A DNA stretch of 64,000 nt from Mangrovitalea sediminis (GTDB taxonomy: Bacteria > Pseudomonadota > Gammaproteobacteria > Pseudomonadales > Oleiphilaceae), in assembly GCF_002514725.1 (NCBI RefSeq), contig NZ_NTLB01000001.1, positions 558,001 to 622,000 on the forward strand. The letters are read 5' to 3'. The notes under the pieces are model-generated. The model ran no database searches and was not told the origin of the DNA. It worked only from the letters and a program-made list of their open reading frames with translations. Below, one piece after another: positions 50,281-57,526 of the stretch (position 1 is the stretch's first letter; each line of letters opens with the position of its first letter). The position numbers and the translations under genes were made by a program.

Positions 50281-51245
50281 ATCAATTTTATTTTGATCAA
50301 CCAGCCCAACCAAAGGACATGTCAAATCGACAGGATCAGAGTCGTTGATCTGAGAACCAATGCACAGCTCCACGATTGGACTTCGCCATGACAGGCATTT
50401 ATCCTGTCGACCGGTAAAGGAGTTGCCCGTATCCCACTTAAAGGACTAAGTGCATGCCCCAGATTTATTTCTCCAGAACCCTTTGCTCCCCTCATGATTT
50501 GGTCGGTGACGATCCCGACTCGCTCATAGCTTTCAGCGAAGCCAACAATATCGGCATGGGCGGACTGCTACGCCCCGGGCAGGCGTTCTCCCTAGATTAC
50601 GATAATCCGCAAACCGTTGGCATTGTGAGCAAGATCAATAATCTGCCAGAGCAGGAACGTCGTACTCTCGCTCAAAGTGTCAACCTAATGGGAAACGAGC
50701 TTCACGGTCTTTTCGCGTTCTTCGACCAGAACCTTTCTGACAAGCAAATAGCGACCATGAATTCGTTGGTTGGTGCAACCACGGGGGCGGTCGGCAATCG
50801 CCTCAACGCTTTTCAAAAGGCCGTCGTGGCGTACCAAAAAGCCTTACTCGAATTGCGAACAGTCCAGAAGGCCACCGGAGCGAAGGCGGGGCAATTGCGT
50901 GCAAAAGCCGAAGCGCAAGCGCGGAGTACCTTCGCCTACTTACGAAAGGCCTTCCAAACAGAATTAAGTCGATTTGCCCCAGTATCCCTGCGCTATAAAA
51001 ATCGAGGTAATGCGTTAAGCAACGCCGAGCGTGGCATTACCCTTGCTTCGCGCAGACCAAACGCAAAAGCTGATCCAGAGCTATTTGTAGCCGATGCCGT
51101 TCAGGCCAGCCGATTGGGCGAGTTCACGCGCTTTTTGGGGTGGTTAGGCAGTTTGGGGGTGGTCGTAGACGCGGGGCTTCGTGCAAAGCACGTTTACAGT
51201 ACCTATGAAACCGGCGGCAAATGGTTGCGTGATAGCTCGATGCAG
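50281..51245 (+). repeat. Long direct repeat, copy 1
   Basis: This 965-bp segment (173 bp upstream plus the first 264 codons of the toxin-like gene) is nearly identical to 54705-55669. The offset is a constant 4,424 bp with no gaps. Similarity drops right after the codons for SSMQ, where the C-terminal membrane tip begins. Confidence 0.9.
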
Positions 51246-51473
51246 ATGACGGGATTTGGACTTGGCGGCGCAGCCGGTACGCTTACCACTCGAGTCGTAA
51301 TAATGGGAGCAACAACTTATGCAATGGAAGCAGGAATGATCGTCGCCGGGCCAGTAGGGTGGTTTGCTCTGGCCATTATCGTCGGAGCTGGGCTTATCGC
51401 TGGCTTCGAAGCCGGCTCAATTTTTGATACAGCAGGACAGAAACTTTCAGCGTTGGCTTGGGACCGGAATTGA
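50454..51473 (+). CDS. Putative membrane-active toxin with LysM-like N-terminus, copy 1
   Basis: The family is not recognised. The 339 residues comprise a LysM-like segment (about 18-48, DDPDSLIAFSEANNIGMGG then LRPGQAFSLD), a helical, Ala/Lys-rich middle (about 100-175) and a hydrophobic, glycine-rich tail (about 225-322) with GPVGWFALAIIVGAGLIAG. Residues 1-264 are almost identical to the second copy at 54878; the tail differs. Its stop overlaps the start of a small membrane protein by one base (TGATG). A pore-forming toxin with polymorphic tip and cognate immunity is inferred. AAAGGA lies before the ATG. Confidence 0.7.
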   Translation: MPQIYFSRTLCSPHDLVGDDPDSLIAFSEANNIGMGGLLRPGQAFSLDYDNPQTVGIVSKINNLPEQERRTLAQSVNLMGNELHGLFAFFDQNLSDKQIATMNSLVGATTGAVGNRLNAFQKAVVAYQKALLELRTVQKATGAKAGQLRAKAEAQARSTFAYLRKAFQTELSRFAPVSLRYKNRGNALSNAERGITLASRRPNAKADPELFVADAVQASRLGEFTRFLGWLGSLGVVVDAGLRAKHVYSTYETGGKWLRDSSMQMTGFGLGGAAGTLTTRVVIMGATTYAMEAGMIVAGPVGWFALAIIVGAGLIAGFEAGSIFDTAGQKLSALAWDRN

Positions 51474-51844
51474 TGGCGCTTATTACATCTACCTACTCAA
51501 AAGACATCTATTACATTTTGGTTGGCGTGCTATTCATCCCAACTGCCATTACTTGGATAAGTTTCGCCCGTTTATCCATGGCTCGCATCGAGCGGGAAAT
51601 GCATCGGGACGGACTTTCTCGCCCGTCTCCTTGGGACGCGATGGGCGCACGCGTTCTTTGGTACGCCACAGCCATTGCCTTCAATAGTCCTCGCTTACAT
51701 CGCGCCGATGAGCCTTTTATCGATGTCGCCACAGTGCGTCGTTACGCCAAGCCCTTTGACCGTATGCTCGGACTGGTCTTTCTCATTTCGGGCTATTCAT
51801 TTCTTGTTGTTGGTCTAGTGGGTGGATTGCTGATCGGCCTGTAA
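51473..51844 (+). CDS. Putative immunity protein, two-helix membrane family, copy 1
   Basis: This 123-residue protein has hydrophobic segments at about 13-32 and 100-122. A conserved loop starts FARLSMARIEREM and continues with WDAMGARVLWYATAIAFNS and FIDVATVRRYAKPFD. Three homologues lie in this window (51935, 52323, 55897), two of them without a toxin partner. The overlap with the upstream toxin-like gene and the membrane topology suggest it neutralises the toxin tail in the inner membrane. This is inference; no family name is known to me. Confidence 0.7.
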   Translation: MALITSTYSKDIYYILVGVLFIPTAITWISFARLSMARIEREMHRDGLSRPSPWDAMGARVLWYATAIAFNSPRLHRADEPFIDVATVRRYAKPFDRMLGLVFLISGYSFLVVGLVGGLLIGL

Positions 51845-51890
51845 CTCCGCTAGGGAAGGCCAATTCAGCTGTTCTAGCGCGGGGCACCTT

Positions 51891-51932
51891 GGCCGGAGGC
51901 TGTCGTCTTCTAGCTGGAACCGGAATAACTAA
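51891..51932 (+). pseudogene. Possible relict of a toxin C-terminal tip
   Basis: Just before the orphan immunity gene one frame reads GRRLSSSSWNRNN then stop. It resembles the end of the copy-1 toxin (GQKLSALAWDRN, stop), with the same position relative to the downstream ATG. The match is short (5 of 11 positions), so this is tentative. Confidence 0.35.
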
Positions 51933-51934
51933 AG

Positions 51935-52300
51935 ATGTTCGAATCCCATCCAGTCAAAGCGCTGTTTATCATCTTTGTCGTCATTCATTTTATGACCATG
52001 GCCATTTGTCACATCGGGTTTGCCCGTTTATCCATGGCACGCATTGAGCGGGAGATGCGGCAAGACGGACTCCCCCGACCGGCGCACTGGGACACAATGG
52101 GACTACGTGTGCACTGGTATGCAAGCGCCATCGCTTTCAACAGCCAACGCATGAACCGAGCCGACAAGCTTTTCATCGATGTGGAGGCGATTCGGCGTTA
52201 TGCGACGCCGTTTGATCGAAAGCTCAGTATCGCTTTTCTGATTTCAGGTTATTCGTTCTGTGTCGTCGGACTGGTCGGTGCATGGCTGCTTGGTTTGTAG
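51935..52300 (+). CDS. Orphan immunity-like membrane protein, copy 2
   Basis: The 121-residue homologue of the protein at 51473-51844 has the same layout: hydrophobic N-terminal helix (ALFIIFVVIHFMTMAICHIG), FARLSMARIEREM, a soluble loop WDTMGLRVHWYASAIAFNS, and a second helix near the C-terminus. No intact toxin gene precedes it; a possible relict tail lies at 51891-51932. Retained orphan immunity genes are typical of polymorphic toxin loci. Confidence 0.7.
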   Translation: MFESHPVKALFIIFVVIHFMTMAICHIGFARLSMARIEREMRQDGLPRPAHWDTMGLRVHWYASAIAFNSQRMNRADKLFIDVEAIRRYATPFDRKLSIAFLISGYSFCVVGLVGAWLLGL

Positions 52301-52322
52301 GAGATCGGCGGAACGCAGCTGT

Positions 52323-52688
52323 ATGCCTACTGACCTATCACTTGGAAACTTCCTTTGCATTCTTGGCGGAATCCTCTTTATACCCATGGCCATTTGCTGG
52401 ATCGGATTTGCTCGTTTATCAATGGCGCGAATTGAACGGGAGATGTCTCGCGACGGGCTACCCCGACCAGCACAATGGGACACTATGGGGCTACGAGTGC
52501 TTTGGTACGCAACAGCCATTGCTTTCGACAGCCCACGCATGCATCGCGCCGACGCGCCCTTTATCAACGTCGCAGCAGTTCGTCATTACGCGACGCCGTT
52601 TGATCGAAAACTCAGCATCGCCTTTGTCATTTCGGCGACGCTTTGCTCAATCACCCTCCCTATTGGTGGATGGTTGATCGGCAACTAA
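52323..52688 (+). CDS. Orphan immunity-like membrane protein, copy 3
   Basis: From ATG 52323 (MPTDLSLGNFLCILGG) this 121-residue homologue keeps FARLSMARIEREM, WDTMGLRVLWYATAIAFDS, and a C-terminal hydrophobic helix. It lies 22 bp after the previous copy, so the two are in tandem. No toxin remnant was seen in front of it. Confidence 0.7.
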   Translation: MPTDLSLGNFLCILGGILFIPMAICWIGFARLSMARIEREMSRDGLPRPAQWDTMGLRVLWYATAIAFDSPRMHRADAPFINVAAVRHYATPFDRKLSIAFVISATLCSITLPIGGWLIGN

Positions 52689-52727
52689 GAATACGAGGGA
52701 AGGCGCGACCGGTTGTCGCGCCTTTCT

Positions 52728-53005
52728 TTAGCCAGCCATCAAAGCCTCGGAAACGCTGGCATTGGACGGCTGGTCTTCCAGCCAACCGAACATCGCATCA
52801 CGCACTTCGCCGAAGAAACGTCCGCCCACCGTCCAGTGGCAGCAGTTGGGGATTTCCACCAGCTGGCAGCGGTCGCCATAACGCTGGGCGATGCGGCGCT
52901 GGATGCGAATGGGGGTGATGCGGTCGGCGATGCCGCCAATGATTAGAATCGGGCAGCGAATGCTGTCCGGCGCTACAGCCGCAGGCCCCTTTTTGCTGAA
53001 CAACA
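52728..53005 (-). pseudogene. 3' fragment of an alpha/beta-hydrolase gene
   Basis: The frame encodes about 90 residues (KGPAAVAPDSIRCPILIIGG, HWTVGG) that match the C-terminus of the intact hydrolase at 60806-61627. The two DNA copies are similar but clearly diverged. The N-terminal two thirds, including the nucleophile region, are missing. The two copies have the same orientation and bracket about 8 kb of the island. Confidence 0.85.
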
Positions 53006-53199
53006 GGCAAGACCTGACCCTGTCACCCACGGTCTGCGCCCATCATTGAGCTTGAGCGGAACCAGCCCACATTGGGCGTCATCGTGAAGGGCGCGGAATT
53101 GGTGGTCCTTCTATCGCGGTAACCGTGCGTGGACAGGTCCGCCGAATGGGTATCTAATGATAACGATAGGACTCGTTGGCGCCCTGCCCTGCTACAGGA

Positions 53200-53208
53200 G
53201 GGGGGGGG
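53200..53208 (+). repeat. G9 homopolymer upstream of the DUF1326 gene
   Basis: Nine consecutive G residues lie 46 bp before the ATG at 53255, in the likely promoter or 5' UTR. Such tracts can slip during replication and change promoter spacing. Confidence 0.6.
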
Positions 53209-53254
53209 CAATCTCAATACTCGTTGAGCCCGATAACGGCAAGGAGGACGAGAG

Positions 53255-53851
53255 ATGAGCTGGCAAATCGAGGGTACCTATTTCGAAAGCTGTAATTGCG
53301 AGGCAGCCTGTCCTTGCGTTTTTCTCAGCAATCCCAGCGAAGGTCAGTGCACGGCACTGGTGGCCTGGCACATTGATCGGGGCCGGTTGGGCGAGGTCCC
53401 GCTGAATGGCCTGAATGTGGCATTTTCGGTGTTTTCGCCAGGGCATATGGCCCAGGTGAAATGGGAGGTTGCGGTTTACCTCGATGCCAGTGCCGACGAA
53501 TCCCAGCGGGACGCGCTGCTGCGCATTTTTTCCGGTCAGGAGGGTGGCCACCCGGCCCGGTTGGCGGAGCATGTGGGCAAGATTCTCGGGGTTGCCAGTG
53601 TGCCCATCCACTATGTGGCGGAGGGGCGTCAGCGTAGCCTGTCGATTGCCGACAAAGTCGAGGTCAGCATCGAGGCCATCGAGGGACAGGACGGGGCAGA
53701 GGTGACCATCGCCAATCACCCGTTGTGCATCGCGCCCGGCCAGACCGCCGTCACCGCCCGCTCCCATCACCTGCGCTATCAGGATTACGGCTTCCAGTGG
53801 GAGCTGTCGGAACGCAACGGCTTCTATTCCCCCTTCAGATACGCCGCATGA
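53255..53851 (+). CDS. DUF1326 family protein
   Basis: The 198-residue protein starts MSWQIEGTYFESCNCEAACP and continues CVFLSNPSEGQCTALVAWHI, the DUF1326 signature with its cysteine cluster, and ends with a beta-rich HHLRYQDYGFQWELSERNGFY. AAGGAGGA precedes the ATG. DUF1326 genes are usually paired with DUF2182 membrane proteins, as here with an ATGA overlap. The pair's function is unknown; metal handling has been suggested from the cysteines. Confidence 0.9.
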   Translation: MSWQIEGTYFESCNCEAACPCVFLSNPSEGQCTALVAWHIDRGRLGEVPLNGLNVAFSVFSPGHMAQVKWEVAVYLDASADESQRDALLRIFSGQEGGHPARLAEHVGKILGVASVPIHYVAEGRQRSLSIADKVEVSIEAIEGQDGAEVTIANHPLCIAPGQTAVTARSHHLRYQDYGFQWELSERNGFYSPFRYAA

Positions 53852-54540
53852 ACGCGCGCTGGTGGCCGCTGATCGCCATTCTGGTGGTCGGCGGCCTGGC
53901 TTGGGGCGGGTTCATCCAGTTGGGGGCGCAGGGCGTGATGATGTCCGGCATGGCCATGGGGCCGGCCATGCTGGCGCTGATGTGGGTGGTCATGATGGTG
54001 GCGATGATGGTGCCAGCCGCCGCCCCGTCTTATTTGATGTACAGCCGGATGGCGCCGCAGCGGTGGCATAGTGGGTTCTATCTGACCGGGTATCTGGCGG
54101 TGTGGGCCGGTATCGGCCTGTTGTATGCCGGCGTGCAATGGGCGTTGCGACGGTCGGGATTCATGGCGCCAGACCTGACCCTTGCACAACCGGTCGCCGC
54201 CGGCGTACTGCTGATCGTGGCGGGCCTTTGGCAGTGGTCGCCGTGGAAGGGGCGCTGTGTGGCCCGTTGCCGGTCGCCGCTGGGCTTCCTGCTCAATGAG
54301 TGGCAGGCGGGCAGCCGTGGGGCGCTGTTGATGGGGCTGCGCTACGCCGGTTGGTGTGTCGGGTGCTGCTGGCTGCTGATGGCGGTGTTGTTTGTGGCGG
54401 GCACCATGAGTTTTGTGGCGGCGCTGGCCATCGCCGCCTATATCCTGCTGGAGCGCCTGTTGCCACTGGGGCGGCCGCTCGACCGGGTAGTTGGTGCCGG
54501 GTTGGCGGTGTGGGGCGGCTGGCTGTTGGTCGCCGCCTGA
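53848..54540 (+). CDS. DUF2182 family integral membrane protein
   Basis: From ATG 53848 (MNARWWPLIAILVVGG) a 230-residue protein with about six to seven helices. It has the Met-rich segment MMSGMAMGPAMLALMWVVMM followed by VAMMVPAAAPSYLMYSRM, plus GLRYAGWCVGCCWLLMAVLF. These are DUF2182 hallmarks (predicted metal-binding membrane protein). Methionine and cysteine richness is consistent with copper or similar metal binding, but this is inferred. It is coupled to the DUF1326 gene. Confidence 0.9.
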   Translation: MNARWWPLIAILVVGGLAWGGFIQLGAQGVMMSGMAMGPAMLALMWVVMMVAMMVPAAAPSYLMYSRMAPQRWHSGFYLTGYLAVWAGIGLLYAGVQWALRRSGFMAPDLTLAQPVAAGVLLIVAGLWQWSPWKGRCVARCRSPLGFLLNEWQAGSRGALLMGLRYAGWCVGCCWLLMAVLFVAGTMSFVAALAIAAYILLERLLPLGRPLDRVVGAGLAVWGGWLLVAA

Positions 54541-54645
54541 CAGAGGTCAGTCCGCCAAGAAAACCGGGACGGATCTATTTTTCGGGACCGGTGACCAGAA
54601 TACGCCACAAGCCCCGACAACACAGGCAACGAGCCAAGCACCCGA

Positions 54646-54685
54646 AATACCCAATATGGGCACACATTTACCCTGATTGGGTATT
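54646..54685. terminator. 10-bp inverted repeat after the DUF2182 gene
   Basis: AATACCCAAT (54646-54655) and ATTGGGTATT (54676-54685) are perfect complements with GGG/CCC pairing inside. It may end the DUF1326/DUF2182 transcript or be part of a mobile repeat end. It lies 20 bp before the second toxin repeat. Confidence 0.5.
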
Positions 54686-54704
54686 CAGCAGCTAAAAGTG
54701 CCAG

Positions 54705-55669
54705 ATCGATTTTCTTTTGATCAACCAGCCCCACCAAAGGGCATGTCAAATCGACAGGGTTAGAGTCCTTGATCTGAGAACCAATGCACAGCCCCACGGT
54801 TGGACTTCGCCATGACAGGCATTTATCCTGTCGACCGGTAAAGGAATTGCCCGTAAACCACTTAAAGGATTAAGTGCATGCCCCGGATTTTCTTCTCCAG
54901 AACCCTATGCTCTCCCCGAGACTTGATAGGTGACGACCCCGACTCGCTCATAGCTTTCAGCGAAGCCAACAATATCGGCATGGGCGGACTGCTACGCCCC
55001 GGGCAGGCGTTCTCCCTGGATTACGATAATCCGCAAACCGTTGCCATTGTGAGCAAGATCAATAATCTGCCAGAGCAGGAACGTCGCACTCTCGCTCAGA
55101 GTACCAACCTAATGGGAAACGAGCTTCACGGTCTTTTCGCGTTCTTCGACCAGAACCTTTCTGACAAGCAAATAGCGACCATGAATTCGTTGGTTGGTGC
55201 AACCACGGGGGCGGTCGGCAATCGCCTCAACGCTTTTCAAAAAGCCGTCGTGGCGTACCAAAAAACCCTACTCGAATTGCGAGCAGTCCAGAAGGCCACC
55301 GGAGCGAAGGCGGGGCAATTGCGTGCAAAAGCCGAAGCGCAAGCGCGGAGTACCTTCGCCTACTTACGAAAGGCCTTCCAAACAGAATTAAGTCGATTTG
55401 CCCCAGTATCCCTGCGCTATAAAAATCGAGGTAATGCGTTAAGCAACGCCGAGCGTGGCATTACCCTTGCTTCGCGCAGACCAAACGCAAAAGCTGATCC
55501 AGAGCTATTTGTAGCCGATGCCGTTCAGGCCAGCCGATTGGGCGAGTTCACCCGCTTTTTGGGGTGGTTAGGCAGTTTGGGGGTGGTCGTAGACGCGGGG
55601 CTTCGTGCAAAGCACGTTTACAGTACCTATGAAACCGGCGGCAAATGGCTGCGTGATAGCTCGATGCAG
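54705..55669 (+). repeat. Long direct repeat, copy 2
   Basis: This is the second copy of the 965-bp repeat at 50281-51245, collinear without gaps. Recombination between the copies would delete 4,424 bp with the orphan immunity genes, the hydrolase fragment and the DUF1326/DUF2182 pair, and would leave one hybrid toxin with the second tail. Confidence 0.9.
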
Positions 55670-55900
55670 TTGGCCGGATTTGGGTTTGGCGGCGCAGCGG
55701 GCGCAATGGTAGGCCGGGCGGCAATGTCCGGTGCTACAGCTTATGCCGTTGACGTAGGGTTGATTACCGCCGGACCAGTTGCGTGGATAGCCCTCGCTGT
55801 TATTGTTGGAGCTGGACTTGTGATTGGTTACGAGGCCGGATCACTTGGCGACACATTCGGAAAGAATATTTCCGCATGGCTTTGGGACAAAGACAAATGA
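54878..55900 (+). CDS. Putative membrane-active toxin with LysM-like N-terminus, copy 2
   Basis: The 340-residue paralogue of the protein at 50454 has the same LysM-like segment, helical middle and hydrophobic tail. Up to residue 264 only a handful of residues differ; after SSMQ the tail diverges (GFGFGGAAGAMVGRAAMSG, then GPVAWIALAVIVGAGLVIG). The pattern of constant body and variable tip is that of polymorphic toxins. Its stop overlaps the next small gene by four bases (ATGA). Confidence 0.7.
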   Translation: MPRIFFSRTLCSPRDLIGDDPDSLIAFSEANNIGMGGLLRPGQAFSLDYDNPQTVAIVSKINNLPEQERRTLAQSTNLMGNELHGLFAFFDQNLSDKQIATMNSLVGATTGAVGNRLNAFQKAVVAYQKTLLELRAVQKATGAKAGQLRAKAEAQARSTFAYLRKAFQTELSRFAPVSLRYKNRGNALSNAERGITLASRRPNAKADPELFVADAVQASRLGEFTRFLGWLGSLGVVVDAGLRAKHVYSTYETGGKWLRDSSMQLAGFGFGGAAGAMVGRAAMSGATAYAVDVGLITAGPVAWIALAVIVGAGLVIGYEAGSLGDTFGKNISAWLWDKDK

Positions 55901-56262
55901 TACTCACCTCATTTGGTAAGGACTGCCTTTTCACCGCCGGGTTGATCCTCTTCTTCATCATGGCTGCATCGTGGATCGCTTTCGCCCGATTGTCCATGGC
56001 ACGAATTGAGCGCGAAATGCGTCAAGACGGCCTGTCTCGGCCATCACCTTGGGATGCCATGGGGCTACGTGTACTCTGGTACGCCACCGCAATTGCCTCC
56101 AACAACCCACGTTTGCACCGTGCCGACGAACCATTTATCGACGTATCCACGGTACGTAGCTATGCGAAACCCATCGACAAAAAACTCGGCCTCGTTTTTC
56201 TCATTGCCGGCTATTCATTCAGTGTCGTTGCCGTAATCGGAGGCCTGTTGACGAGTACTTGA
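55897..56262 (+). CDS. Putative immunity protein, copy 4
   Basis: The 121-residue protein starts MILTSFGKDCLFTAGLILFF, then FARLSMARIEREM and WDAMGLRVLWYATAIASNN, and ends in a second hydrophobic helix. It overlaps the second toxin-like gene (ATGA), exactly as copy 1 overlaps the first. Variation between the immunity copies is concentrated at the N-terminus and in the second helix. Confidence 0.7.
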   Translation: MILTSFGKDCLFTAGLILFFIMAASWIAFARLSMARIEREMRQDGLSRPSPWDAMGLRVLWYATAIASNNPRLHRADEPFIDVSTVRSYAKPIDKKLGLVFLIAGYSFSVVAVIGGLLTST

Positions 56263-56305
56263 AATAGAGATCAAAGCTGTCTGCAGGCGGTGGATAGATA
56301 ATGCC

Positions 56306-56332
56306 GGCGCAATGCCCTTCGGTTATTGCGCC
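56306..56332 (+). repeat. REP-like palindrome, copy 1
   Basis: GGCGCAAT and ATTGCGCC form a perfect 8-bp stem around an 11-base loop (GCCCTTCGGTT), followed by CTACC. Two more copies lie at 60570-60596 and 60708-60734. It lies after the second immunity gene. Confidence 0.8.
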
Positions 56333-56468
56333 CTACCTGGGCCGATAGGGCCTGCGTCGGTTGATCTTGATACTCCGTCACCTCGCACGGTTCCCACCCG
56401 ACACTAACGAGCGATTCAGGCTACCGGGAAACCCTTGCTTCGATTAAAAACGTCAAACGGCCCGCCAA

Positions 56469-57320
56469 TTACCCAACAAAACCGAGTACACGAAAGACAA
56501 CCTCTACCCGCCCGAGACGCACCCGCATCAGATCCTCAAGCCGTATGTCCTGACACGGTCTGCCATTCTGACGCATCCCATTGGTGGACTGATTATCCTT
56601 CAGCCACCATTGGCCGTTGTCATAACGGAGTACGGCATGAAGTTCGGAGATACTGGGATCATCGATCAATACATCAGCGTCGGCTTTGCGCCCAATCGTC
56701 CACTGCTTCCCGTGTTTCTCCAACGAAAGGCCGTGGACACTGGCCGGGCGATTGCCTGACATCACCACTATTGCCGCGCTGTATAGCTCGGACGCACCGG
56801 ACAGCGCTGCCAGAATCTTCTGATCCAGTGCACCACGATGGATAGCCGGATGGGAACTATTCCCGCCTTCAAACTGCGCGCGATCCTGAGCTGTCCAGCT
56901 TGCCGGCAGGGGGAATCGCTGTTGGACGCTGGTGCCGTCCGGATCATCGGCTTCTGCGCAGACGACGGTCGACCCCAGTTGAGAAAGAGCCGGAGCCAGC
57001 TTCGTGGAAATGACGGTGGAATCCGGATCGGTTTCTGTGACGACCAGATAGCCTTCGTCGCCAATTTTAATGACGTCGCCACTGCGCAGCTTGACGACCT
57101 CAGAGATTCGCCGGTTGTTAACGTAGGTTCCGTTGGTCGATTGCAGGTCTTCTACAAACAGCCCCTCTGAGCGACGAATGATCCGGGCATGCTCTCGGGA
57201 CGGGAAACCCTCGGACGCGGGGATTTGGCAACTACCACCACGCCCAACCAGCATGGAAGGCCGGTCTATCGGGTATATCTGGCCATCCTGAAGACGCTTG
57301 AGTTGGAAACTGTCATTCAT
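56469..57320 (-). CDS. Protein with two FHA domains
   Basis: The 283-residue protein has an FHA domain at about 8-95 (MLVGRGGSCQIPA, SREHARI, DLQSTNGTYVNNRRI) and a second at about 205-283 (WTIGRKADADVLIDDPSISE, LKDNQSTNGMRQNG). They are joined by a linker without obvious domains. FHA domains bind phosphothreonine, so a Ser/Thr kinase partner is expected, but none is in the window. FHA proteins also occur in type VI secretion clusters; no such genes are seen here. It is divergent from the autotransporter. Confidence 0.88.
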   Translation of the reverse strand: MNDSFQLKRLQDGQIYPIDRPSMLVGRGGSCQIPASEGFPSREHARIIRRSEGLFVEDLQSTNGTYVNNRRISEVVKLRSGDVIKIGDEGYLVVTETDPDSTVISTKLAPALSQLGSTVVCAEADDPDGTSVQQRFPLPASWTAQDRAQFEGGNSSHPAIHRGALDQKILAALSGASELYSAAIVVMSGNRPASVHGLSLEKHGKQWTIGRKADADVLIDDPSISELHAVLRYDNGQWWLKDNQSTNGMRQNGRPCQDIRLEDLMRVRLGRVEVVFRVLGFVG

Positions 57321-57526
57321 GCGGGGGTTCCTCGGTCACTGGTGCTAGCTTAGCCCCTGGCATGTTCACAACCAAGCAGCGCCGTTGATTCCGGGTGACA
57401 TTGCAGAGAATTCTACTGCCTGCCTTTCCGGCGGACTCCGGACGCAAAGCCCCAGTCCGGCCGGTTGTTATCTCCAACGCTATGTAATAGGCTTCGCCGC
57501 TTAAAAAACTTCGCTGACAAAAAAAA

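Noticed and set aside
56469-57320. Type VI secretion cluster marked by the FHA protein
   Set aside because: No Tss, Hcp, VgrG, PAAR or kinase gene is found on either side.
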